From NCBI RefSeq assembly GCF_008386495.1, contig NZ_VTHJ01000003.1, forward strand, positions 171,172 to 224,845: a stretch of DNA of 53,674 bases. Direction: 5' to 3'. Shown piece after piece: positions 1 to 7,173 of the stretch. The stretch's first letter is position 1. Each line of letters starts with the position of its first letter. The notes under the pieces are model-generated. The model made no database searches, was not told the origin of the DNA, and saw nothing but the letters and a program-made list of their open reading frames with translations. This stretch comes from Streptomyces tailanensis (GTDB lineage Bacteria > Actinomycetota > Actinomycetes > Streptomycetales > Streptomycetaceae). The position numbers and the translations under genes were made by a program.

Positions 1-7
1 CCAGATC

Positions 8-223
8 TCAGCCCTTCCAGGCGCGCTTCACCCGGCCGTCCTCGACCTCGAAGTTCAGCCGGCCGAACCGGTACTCCATGGTGATGATCGCGCCCGGCGG
101 CAGCTTTCTGACCGTGGACCAGCCGTGCTCGTGGGCGCGGCGCTCGGCGCTCGGCGCCTCCAGTCCGACGTATGCGTCGGGATCGTCCCGGGGTTCTTCG
201 GGCGAGTTGGGAAAGGGTGCCAT
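8..223 (-). CDS. I78-family protease-inhibitor-like small protein
   Basis: A 71-residue protein with no signal peptide. The C-terminal half (YVGLEAP..A...A...GW..VR.LPPGA..TMEYRFGRLNFEVED..V..AWKG) has the layout of peptidase inhibitor I78: a helix, then a Pro-containing binding loop and a pair of strands. The family is known to inhibit serine proteases; that role here is inferred. I chose the ATG at 223 because the conserved part begins there; the frame continues upstream without resemblance to the family. The gene is complete, stopping 7 bases from the window edge. It is divergent from ctaD. Confidence 0.7.
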   Translation of the reverse strand: MAPFPNSPEEPRDDPDAYVGLEAPSAERRAHEHGWSTVRKLPPGAIITMEYRFGRLNFEVEDGRVKRAWKG

Positions 224-627
224 GACGGCCACGTTAGGCGGCCGGAGGGTCCGTTGTCCTCCCGTAGTCACGCTTCTGTCACAGAACCACGACACGCGTT
301 TCGATCGTCCCGACATCGGCCGCCGGCGCAGTGGGATGTCACACGTACGAGCGGTTCCGTACGCCTTCCGCGCGCTGTCGAACGTAATTCTGGGGCGGTT
401 CGGCACCATCGCGAATAGCCCGTCGGAAAGCACGCCGGGGGGTCGTATGTCCGGTGCGTCTCCGGCCTTTTCCGGCTGATTCCCGGACGGCTCACGGAAG
501 CCGACAGCTCATGGGAAATACACATTTCCAACACACTTTCCCCGTACGCCCTCTGTCGGAGCGGGCGGGGCCGCGAGCATCATGGCGTGCATCACGGGCC
601 CAGGACGCGGCAGCGAAGGGGCGAGCG
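224..627. promoter_or_regulatory. Divergent intergenic region (I78 gene / ctaD)
   Basis: A 404-bp stretch without a convincing gene. It must hold the promoters of the two divergent neighbours, but I could not place clear -35/-10 pairs. The one distinct element is a perfect palindrome, GGAAAT-ACAC-ATTTCC, at 514-529, about 100 bp upstream of the ctaD start. It is AT-rich against a very GC-rich background. Confidence 0.45.
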
Positions 628-2358
628 ATGGGGACCGAGACCGTACAGGCGCCGGAAGGACCCGTGGGGGCCGAGCCGCGGGGGCGGCTGGTGGTCGACT
701 GGCTGACCACCACGGACCACAAGAAGATCGGCCATCTGTATCTGGTCACCTCCTTCCTGTTCTTCCTCGCCGCCGGGCTGATGGCGCTGGTGATGCGCGC
801 CGAACTGGCCCGGCCGGGTAACCAGATCGTCGACAACTTCCAGTTCAACCAGCTGTTCACGCTGCACGGCACCATCATGCTGCTGCTCTTCGCGACGCCG
901 ACCTTCGCCGGGTTCGCCAACGAGATCATGCCGCTGCAGATCGGCTCGCCCGATGTCGCCTTCCCCCGGCTGAACATGCTGTCGTACTGGCTGTTCCTCT
1001 TCGGCGGTCTGATCGTGCTGGGCTCGCTTCTGGTGCCCTCGGGACCCGCCGCCTTCGGATGGTTCGCCTACGCGCCGCTCAACAGTCTGGAACGGTCGCC
1101 GGGCATCGGCGCCGACATGTGGATCATGGGGCTCGCATTGGCCGGCTTCGGCACGATCCTCGGCGCGGTCAACTTCCTCGCCACCATCATCGGGATGCGC
1201 GCGCCCGGCATGACGATGTTCCGGCTGCCGATCTTCACCTGGAACACGCTGTTCACGTCGATCATGATCCTGATGGCGTTCCCGGTGCTCGCGGCCGCGC
1301 TGCTCTGTCTGGAGTCGGATCGCCGGTTCGGCTCGCACATCTTCGACGCGGCCAACGGCGGCGCACTGCTGTGGCAGCACCTGTTCTGGTTCTTCGGGCA
1401 TCCCGAGGTGTACATCATCGCGCTGCCGTTCTTCGGGATCGTCACGGAGATCATCCCGGTGTTCAGCCGCAAGCCGATCTTCGGTTATCTGACGCTGATC
1501 GCCGCGACGATGGCGATCACCGGGCTGTCGATGGTCGTGTGGGCGCACCACATGTTCGCCACGGGTGCGGTGCTGCTGCCGTTCTTCTCCTTCATGACCT
1601 TCCTGATCGCAGTGCCGACGGGCGTGAAGTTCTTCAACTGGATCGGCACCATGCTCAAGGGCTCGCTGTCGTTCGAGACACCGATGCTGTGGGCGACCGG
1701 CTTCCTGGTGTCGTTCCTGCTCGGCGGACTGACCGGGGTGATCCTGGCCTCGCCGCCGATGGACTTCCACGTCACGGACACGTACTTCGTAGTGGCGCAC
1801 TTCCACTACGTCGTCTTCGGCACAGTGGTCTTCGCGACGTTCGCGGGGTTCTTCTTCTGGTGGCCGAAGTTCACCGGAAAGCTCCTCGACGAACGGCTCG
1901 GCAAGATCCAGTTCTGGACGCTCTTCGTCGGCTTCCACACCACGTTCCTGGTGCAGCACTGGCTGGGCGCCGAGGGGATGCCACGGCGGTACGCGGACTA
2001 TCTGGCCGCCGACGGCTTCACCGCGCTGAACACGGTCTCGACGATCGGTTCGTTCCTGCTGGGCCTGTCGACGCTGCCGTTCCTCTACAACGTCTGGAAG
2101 ACCCACCGGTACGGCGTGAAGGTCGACGTCGACGACCCGTGGGGCTACGGCCGGTCGCTGGAGTGGGCGACCTCCTGTCCACCGCCCCGGCACAACTTCG
2201 TGACGCTGCCCCGGGTCCGCTCCGAGTCCCCGGCGTTCGACCTGCACCATCCGAAGTTCGCGGCGATCACACCGCCCCAGACCCGCGAGGGCCAGGAGCT
2301 CACCCCACACCCGCGCTTCGGTCAGGAGCGGCCGACAGACGGTCCCGAGGAGTCCTGA
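628..2358 (+). CDS. ctaD: Cytochrome c oxidase subunit I
   Basis: 576-residue haem-copper oxidase catalytic subunit that reduces O2 at a haem a3/CuB centre in the membrane and pumps protons. All metal ligands are visible: His80 (low-spin haem) in FTLHGT, HPEVY at 258-262 (CuB, with the His-Tyr pair), HH at 307-308 (CuB), and HFH at 391-393 (haem a3 and haem a). The K-channel Lys lies in TGVKFFNW. About twelve membrane segments are evident. I chose the ATG at 628 because it follows GAAGGGGCGAGCG and gives the usual N-terminus; the frame is open further upstream. No ctaC, ctaE or ctaF gene is adjacent, so this is a solitary copy, presumably a paralogue of the one in the main respiratory cluster. 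Confidence 0.96.
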   Translation: MGTETVQAPEGPVGAEPRGRLVVDWLTTTDHKKIGHLYLVTSFLFFLAAGLMALVMRAELARPGNQIVDNFQFNQLFTLHGTIMLLLFATPTFAGFANEIMPLQIGSPDVAFPRLNMLSYWLFLFGGLIVLGSLLVPSGPAAFGWFAYAPLNSLERSPGIGADMWIMGLALAGFGTILGAVNFLATIIGMRAPGMTMFRLPIFTWNTLFTSIMILMAFPVLAAALLCLESDRRFGSHIFDAANGGALLWQHLFWFFGHPEVYIIALPFFGIVTEIIPVFSRKPIFGYLTLIAATMAITGLSMVVWAHHMFATGAVLLPFFSFMTFLIAVPTGVKFFNWIGTMLKGSLSFETPMLWATGFLVSFLLGGLTGVILASPPMDFHVTDTYFVVAHFHYVVFGTVVFATFAGFFFWWPKFTGKLLDERLGKIQFWTLFVGFHTTFLVQHWLGAEGMPRRYADYLAADGFTALNTVSTIGSFLLGLSTLPFLYNVWKTHRYGVKVDVDDPWGYGRSLEWATSCPPPRHNFVTLPRVRSESPAFDLHHPKFAAITPPQTREGQELTPHPRFGQERPTDGPEES

Positions 2359-2362
2359 CACC

Positions 2363-2395
2363 GGCGGTTGAGGACCGGGAATGTCCTCAACCGCC
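2363..2395. terminator. Hairpin terminator between ctaD and the convergent unknown gene
   Basis: Perfect 13-bp arms, GGCGGTTGAGGAC at 2363-2375 and GTCCTCAACCGCC at 2383-2395, with a 7-nt loop. It starts 4 bp after the ctaD stop and is followed by a short pyrimidine-rich run. It probably serves both converging transcripts. Confidence 0.85.
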
Positions 2396-2404
2396 CTGCT
2401 TTCC

Positions 2405-3235
2405 TCAGCTCAGCGCGGTGACCGTGACGGACAGGTCGTTGTCGACCGTGTAGTGGGGCTGGGCCGTCACGGGGCCCTGCTCCGTCTCGACGCGGACCGT
2501 CGGATAGACGAAGACCGGGTTCTTGTCGACGACGTCGTCCAGCAGCCGCGCGATCCGCACACGCGGCCCGGCCTCCCCCTCGGGACGCAGCCACAGGTCC
2601 CAGGTGCCGGGCGGCAGGGCGCCGTAGGACACCGTGAAGCGGAAGGTGCCCTGCTCCGGGGTGAGTTCGGCCCGTACGAGGGGGGCACCCTCCTCCCGGT
2701 CGGTGAGTTCGACGTAGGCGTCCGGGGTCGGCTCACAGCCGTACGCCTGGGCGGTCACGGTCAGTTCGTCGGTGCCGATGTGGAGTTCGCCGGCCTCGGC
2801 GTGCGGGGAGCGCTCCCAGCTGCGGACGGAGAGGTTGCCGTGCTTGGTGCCGTACGGGATGCGGACGGCGATCCGGTCGGCGGTGGGGGTGGGCGCGCGG
2901 TCGACGAGGGAACGCAGGTCGTTGAGGCCGGGGGCGAGTCGGCAGGGTTCACCGCCCGCCATCTGGAGGTAGGCGTCCCAGCGGCCCTCGGGGACGTCCA
3001 CACCGCTGGGCAGCGCGGCCCGCAGCCGGCCGCCCGCGACCGGGGTGAGCGGCAGGCGCACCTTGTCCTCGGTGCCCCGGAGGTAGAGGACGAGATGGGC
3101 GGGGCCGGGCTCGCCGCGGTCGGCGATGTCGAAGGTCAGGCCGCCCGCGGAGTCGGCGACACAGTCGGCGCGCGGGGTCGCGGCCTTGTCCTCGTCGTCG
3201 TGGTGCGTGGGCTGCTGCGGAGCCAGCGTCATCAT
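2405..3235 (-). CDS. Unknown protein translationally coupled to a glycosyltransferase
   Basis: 276 residues, predicted soluble, no signal peptide. The sequence is beta-rich and looks like two or three immunoglobulin-like or carbohydrate-binding-like modules (RGTEDKVRLPL..., ...YVELTDREEGAPLVRAEL..., ...GTWDLWLRPEGEAGPRVRIARLLDD). I recognise no catalytic motif. The start ATG overlaps the stop of the upstream glycosyltransferase (ATGA at 3232-3235), so the two are almost certainly made together. A role in recognising or presenting the glycan substrate is a guess from that coupling. Confidence 0.75.
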   Translation of the reverse strand: MMTLAPQQPTHHDDEDKAATPRADCVADSAGGLTFDIADRGEPGPAHLVLYLRGTEDKVRLPLTPVAGGRLRAALPSGVDVPEGRWDAYLQMAGGEPCRLAPGLNDLRSLVDRAPTPTADRIAVRIPYGTKHGNLSVRSWERSPHAEAGELHIGTDELTVTAQAYGCEPTPDAYVELTDREEGAPLVRAELTPEQGTFRFTVSYGALPPGTWDLWLRPEGEAGPRVRIARLLDDVVDKNPVFVYPTVRVETEQGPVTAQPHYTVDNDLSVTVTALS

Positions 3236-4494
3236 GCGGTGCGCCCCTTCTTGAAGGCGGAACGTCCGGCGTCCCGAACGGCATACGCGCCGCCGAGGAG
3301 CGCGCCCCGGGTGCGGTGGAGCGAGCCGCGTATGCGGCCCACCGGTGAGGCGCCGCCGCGGGCGATCAGGTCGGAGAAGAGCGTCTCGTAGCGTTCGGCG
3401 ATGCGGGCCGGGTCGAAGCGCTCGGAGTCCTTGAGCGCGGCGGCCGCCATCTCCTGCCGCTTGTCGTCGTCGTTGATGAGTTCGAGGAGACCGCCGGCGA
3501 TGGCCTTGACGCTGCCGACCTTGACCAGGCGGCCGTCGACGCCGTCGTCGATGATCTCGCCAGGGCCGTGCGGGCAGTCGGTGGAGACCACCGGGAGGCC
3601 GCAGCGCATGGCCTCGACGATCGTCATGCCGAACGACTCCATGCTGGAGGTGACGGCGGCGATGGAGCCCTTGGTCCACTCGGGCTCGATGGGGTTGGCG
3701 GGGCCCATCAGGTAGACGTGGTTGTAGAGGCCCAACCTGTCGATGAGGGCGCGCAGTTTGTCCTTCTGCTTGCCGCCGCCGTAGATGCGCAGACGCCAGT
3801 CGGGCCGCTCTTCCCGCACCTTGTCGAAGGCCTTGACGAGCAGGTCGTAGCGCTTCACGGGCGCGAGCCGACCGGCGGCGACGACCCACCGGCCGGTGCC
3901 GTCGGCCGGGTCGATGCCCGGCGCGGGCACCGGGTTGGGCACGGCCTGGAGGCGGACACCGGGCAGCCGCATCTTCGAGCCGTACGAGCGGGCGTCGGCC
4001 TCGGTGGTGGTGGTGAGCGCGTCGAGCCGCGGGTAGACGCCGCGCAGGGTGGCGCGCAGGGCCGGGGAGTGGCTGTCGAGCGTGAGGTGCTCCTGGCCGA
4101 CGCGGATCGGGCCGCGGCGGGTCTGCCGGGCCATGTGCACGTTCAGCCCGGGCCGGGTGCCGACCAGGACGTCGGCGTCGACCGCGGCGAGATGCTCGGC
4201 GATGCGTCGGTCGGTCAGGGCGCTGTACTGCGCGTAACGGCCCTCGGCACGCGGGAAGACCTTGGCGGGGCGCTGGAGGTCGGCGTGGTCCTTGTCGGCG
4301 CCGTCCTCCCGGATGTCGACCAGGGCACGCAGCCGCACCTTCGGGTCGACGGAGAAGACCGGCTCGTCACGGTGGCGGAAGACGGAGACGATCTCGACGT
4401 CGTGCTGCTCGGCCAGGGTGTTCGCAAGGTTGTACGTCGTGCGGATCGTCCCGCCGATGCCGTACGCGTTGTGTATCAGGAAAGAGATGTGCAT
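3232..4494 (-). CDS. GT4-family glycosyltransferase
   Basis: 420-residue GT-B fold enzyme. The N-terminal Rossmann half begins MHISFLIHNAYGIGGT. The C-terminal half carries the donor-binding region, GRLAPVKRYDLLVKAF and then SFGMTIVEAMRCGLPVVSTDCPHGPGEII, the Glu-containing signature of family GT4. It would transfer a sugar from a nucleotide-sugar to a surface or cell-wall glycan; acceptor unknown. It is the first gene of a two-gene unit with the overlapping protein downstream. A GGGGG run lies about 5 nt before the ATG. Confidence 0.88.
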   Translation of the reverse strand: MHISFLIHNAYGIGGTIRTTYNLANTLAEQHDVEIVSVFRHRDEPVFSVDPKVRLRALVDIREDGADKDHADLQRPAKVFPRAEGRYAQYSALTDRRIAEHLAAVDADVLVGTRPGLNVHMARQTRRGPIRVGQEHLTLDSHSPALRATLRGVYPRLDALTTTTEADARSYGSKMRLPGVRLQAVPNPVPAPGIDPADGTGRWVVAAGRLAPVKRYDLLVKAFDKVREERPDWRLRIYGGGKQKDKLRALIDRLGLYNHVYLMGPANPIEPEWTKGSIAAVTSSMESFGMTIVEAMRCGLPVVSTDCPHGPGEIIDDGVDGRLVKVGSVKAIAGGLLELINDDDKRQEMAAAALKDSERFDPARIAERYETLFSDLIARGGASPVGRIRGSLHRTRGALLGGAYAVRDAGRSAFKKGRTA

Positions 4495-4676
4495 GCGTCC
4501 CCCGAACCCCCTGTTTTCCCTTGTTTTGCCTGGTCATCCATTACAAGCGGTTCTGATCCGCCGCCGGATGGTTAGACCCGGGATTCCGGGGAACGGTTGG
4601 TCTTCATCATCAACTTGTTCTGCAACAGTTGCCCGATCGATAGCCGTACGAGGGAACCCGTTCGCCCCGAACCGCA

Positions 4677-5993
4677 TCAGGGCCTGTAGGGCAGCTGCGG
4701 TACGTCGAAGCAGGTGTCGTTCATGTCCCCTTGGCTCACCCATCCCTTCTCGTCCTGCCAGCGGGCCACCGACACACACGTTTCGCGGGTCTTCGGGGGC
4801 TCTGTGAGCCGTTCGAAGCGGACGGGGACGAGCAGTCCGTCGGCGGTGTAGGGCTCGTCCCGGTTCATGAACCGGTCGACGCACGCGCGCGAGACACCGT
4901 CTTCGGTGCCGGCGCAGGCTTTCGCCGCGTCCGTGAACCACATGGCGGCCGCCCAGCCCTCCAACTGCCACTGGGAGTGCGTCTTCAGATCCTTCGTCGC
5001 GTCCCGGAACTCCCGTACGGCCCTGTCGCCGGTGTCCGCGTGGTTGCGGCTGGAGCCGGTGGCCCACAGGGCGTTGCGGCAGCGCGGGGCGTCCTTGTAG
5101 TCCTCGGCGACCGTGGAGGTCCAGTTCTGCACATTGGTGACCTTGGCGGTCACCTCGGCGCCGACCTCGTCCATCGCCTGGCAGAGCCGGGCGTTGCCAT
5201 GACTGTCGATCGCGTCGAAGACCAGGTCGGCGCCCTGCTCCTTGATGTCGGCGGCGGCCGCGCGGAAGTTGGGCAGCGCGAAGTCGACCTGCTCGGTGAC
5301 CACCTCGTACCCCTCGGCCTTCAGCCCCTGGACGACCAGACGGGCGTACGCGGCCGACGAGGACTGGTTGTACGACACCACGGCGGCCGTACGCGCCCCG
5401 TGCTCGCGCTTGAAGTAGCGGTAGACCTCGGTGCCGCCGTACTGCTTCCCGTCCCAGCCGGTCGTGCCGTTCCGGGGCGCGAGGCTGCCGTAGATGCTGT
5501 AGAGGTGCGGATAGGTGTCGTACGCCGGGCCGATGGGCTGGCCGCCGATGTCGGGCACGCGCGCGTGGGCGACGCGGGAGGCGCCCGCGTAGTCGAGGGC
5601 GGTGGTCGCGACGAGGGCGACGACCCCGTCCTCCTCGACCAGCCGGTGCACGCACTCGTTGTTGCCGACGCCGCTGCCGCCGTCGTCGCACTCGCGGACC
5701 TCGACCTCGCGAGCGTCGATGCCCCCGCGCGCGTTGAGGGCGTCGAAGTAGGCCTTCGCCCCGTCGCGCGGACCGGTGAACACGGCACCACCGACCGGGC
5801 TGGTGACGCTGGTGATGATGCCGACCCGCAGCGGCTCACGGCTCCGCGGGGCGGTGGGGGTGTCGCGGCGCTCGAAGTCGCTCTCCGGGAGCCGGCTGCC
5901 GCAGGCCGTGGCCAGGAGGAGCAACAGGCCTACGGCGACAGCCTTGGCACGCGGGACGGCGCCGGCCTCAGCAGCCCGGAAGCGGTGACTCAT
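4677..5993 (-). CDS. ABC transporter substrate-binding lipoprotein, branched-chain amino acid/amide type
   Basis: 438 residues. Lipoprotein signal with lipobox ending at Cys31 (LLLLLATAC), then a type I periplasmic-binding fold: PLRVGIITSVTSPVGGAVFTGPRDGAKAYFDALNARGGIDAREVEV is the typical LivJ/AmiC opening. It should capture the ligand for the fused LivHMG/LivF transporter encoded divergently at 7.2-10.8 kb. The start overlaps the end of the upstream lipoprotein gene by 26 bp, implying coupling. The ligand cannot be read from the sequence. Confidence 0.9.
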   Translation of the reverse strand: MSHRFRAAEAGAVPRAKAVAVGLLLLLATACGSRLPESDFERRDTPTAPRSREPLRVGIITSVTSPVGGAVFTGPRDGAKAYFDALNARGGIDAREVEVRECDDGGSGVGNNECVHRLVEEDGVVALVATTALDYAGASRVAHARVPDIGGQPIGPAYDTYPHLYSIYGSLAPRNGTTGWDGKQYGGTEVYRYFKREHGARTAAVVSYNQSSSAAYARLVVQGLKAEGYEVVTEQVDFALPNFRAAAADIKEQGADLVFDAIDSHGNARLCQAMDEVGAEVTAKVTNVQNWTSTVAEDYKDAPRCRNALWATGSSRNHADTGDRAVREFRDATKDLKTHSQWQLEGWAAAMWFTDAAKACAGTEDGVSRACVDRFMNRDEPYTADGLLVPVRFERLTEPPKTRETCVSVARWQDEKGWVSQGDMNDTCFDVPQLPYRP

Positions 5994-6549
5994 TGCCGCT
6001 CAGCGCGACCAGCCCGCACAGCGTCTTGACGGAGACCTTCCAGGTGCCGTCCTCCTCGACGGCCGTCCCCGCCGCGTCGGGCAGGGCCGTGGCGCCCTCC
6101 AGGAGCAGGGTGTACGTCACGTTCGCCTCGGTCGGTGAGGTGAACTCGACCTTCTCGACCTGGGCCTGCACCTGGCCGCCGCGCTCGTCGCCGCTGAACG
6201 CCGCCAGGACCGGGCCCATCAGCTCACCGTTCTCCAGAACGGCCTGCTTCTCCTCGGTGGAGGTCTTCGGGTCGAAGAACGTCCGCCAGTTCTCCTTGAT
6301 CTCCTTCTCGGCCGCCGCCGTGTCCGCGGGCCCGCTCGGGCTCTCCTCGGCCGGCTCGCCCGTCGTCCGCTCGACCGTGGGGGTGGGGGGCGTCGTGGCG
6401 CCGCCGCCGTCGCTGTCGTCGCCGCAGGCCGCGAGGGCCGGGGCGAGGAAGAGCAGCAGGGCGGCGGTCAGTGCCGTAGCCCGTCCTCGTTGCCGAGGGG
6501 CGCGCCCCCGCTGTCCGTTCGCCCGCCTGAGGTCGCTCCCGAGAACCAT
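5968..6549 (-). CDS. Small secreted lipoprotein
   Basis: 193 residues. Positively charged N-terminus, hydrophobic stretch and lipobox LAAC with Cys42, then a Gly/Thr/Pro-rich linker. The C-terminal domain (about 80-193, KEIKENWRTFFDPKTSTEEKQAVLENGE... and a pattern of alternating strands) resembles the low-molecular-weight NTF2-like lipoproteins of actinomycetes. I chose the ATG at 6549; the longer open frame upstream runs into the divergent promoter region. It is the first gene of a pair with the overlapping solute-binding protein, so an accessory role in uptake is possible but unproven. Confidence 0.78.
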   Translation of the reverse strand: MVLGSDLRRANGQRGRAPRQRGRATALTAALLLFLAPALAACGDDSDGGGATTPPTPTVERTTGEPAEESPSGPADTAAAEKEIKENWRTFFDPKTSTEEKQAVLENGELMGPVLAAFSGDERGGQVQAQVEKVEFTSPTEANVTYTLLLEGATALPDAAGTAVEEDGTWKVSVKTLCGLVALSGNESPLPGC

Positions 6550-6672
6550 CTGGCTCACCACCGGGTGTCGGTCCGGGCGGTAGGCGCCCGGTTCTTTCAG
6601 GGTCAGCTTCCAGAAGGCATAGTGCAAGCCAACGGCCGGCATGCACAGACACACGACGTGTGGGAGCCCCGG

Positions 6673-7173
6673 ATGCGGACAACCCGACTGCGGACCGTGC
6701 ACCCCGTCCTCTGGGCCGGCTGGGCCGCGCTCGCCGGCGGCGCCGTGCTGTGTGTCGTCGGCTGGTACGGCATCTCCGGCGAGCGTTTCGCGGAACGGCA
6801 ACTGCCGTACCTGGCCTCCTGCACGGTCCCCGGCGCCGCCCTGATCATCGCGGGCGCGGTCCTCCTCGCCCACGGCAGGAACGCCCTGGCCGCCACGCGT
6901 GTCGAGGAGTTGTACGGCCTGCTGGTCGCCACCGAGCCCGCCGACGTCTCCGGCGTCGACGCGTCAGGGCAGGCGGCGGCCGCGCCCCTCGCCACCAGCG
7001 AGACGCTGCTGATGGTGCCCTACGGCACCCTCTGGCACCGTGCGGATTGCCCGTTGGTGGCAGACAAGCCGGAAGCGGTGCCGGTGGACTCCCGGACCAT
7101 GATGATCGGGGACCTGAGGCCGTGCCCGATCTGCGAGGCCCCTGCCTCCGGTGAGCCTCCCCCGGAGGGCTGA
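6673..7173 (+). CDS. Membrane protein with a cytoplasmic Cys/His cluster
   Basis: 166 residues. Two hydrophobic segments (about 10-32 and 45-68) are followed by a soluble tail ending in WHRADCPLV ... LRPCPIC. The pattern H-x3-C ... C-x2-C could bind a metal, and resembles the Cys-rich end of Ada-type metal-binding modules, but I do not claim homology. GGGAG lies 6 nt before the ATG. Its TGA overlaps the ATG of the fused transporter gene, so it belongs to that operon and could regulate or assemble the permease. Confidence 0.75.
   Translation: MRTTRLRTVHPVLWAGWAALAGGAVLCVVGWYGISGERFAERQLPYLASCTVPGAALIIAGAVLLAHGRNALAATRVEELYGLLVATEPADVSGVDASGQAAAAPLATSETLLMVPYGTLWHRADCPLVADKPEAVPVDSRTMMIGDLRPCPICEAPASGEPPPEG

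Noticed and set aside
514..529. Rex (NADH-sensing) operator upstream of ctaD
   Set aside because: The palindrome GGAAAT-ACAC-ATTTCC does not fit the Streptomyces Rex consensus TGTGAAC-N2-GTTCACA.
592..2361. Long open frame antisense to ctaD (589 codons)
   Set aside because: Its protein is a string of Arg, Gln, Glu and Asp from reading GC-rich codons backwards; ctaD has every ligand residue. The many other long opposite-strand frames in the window were rejected for the same reason.
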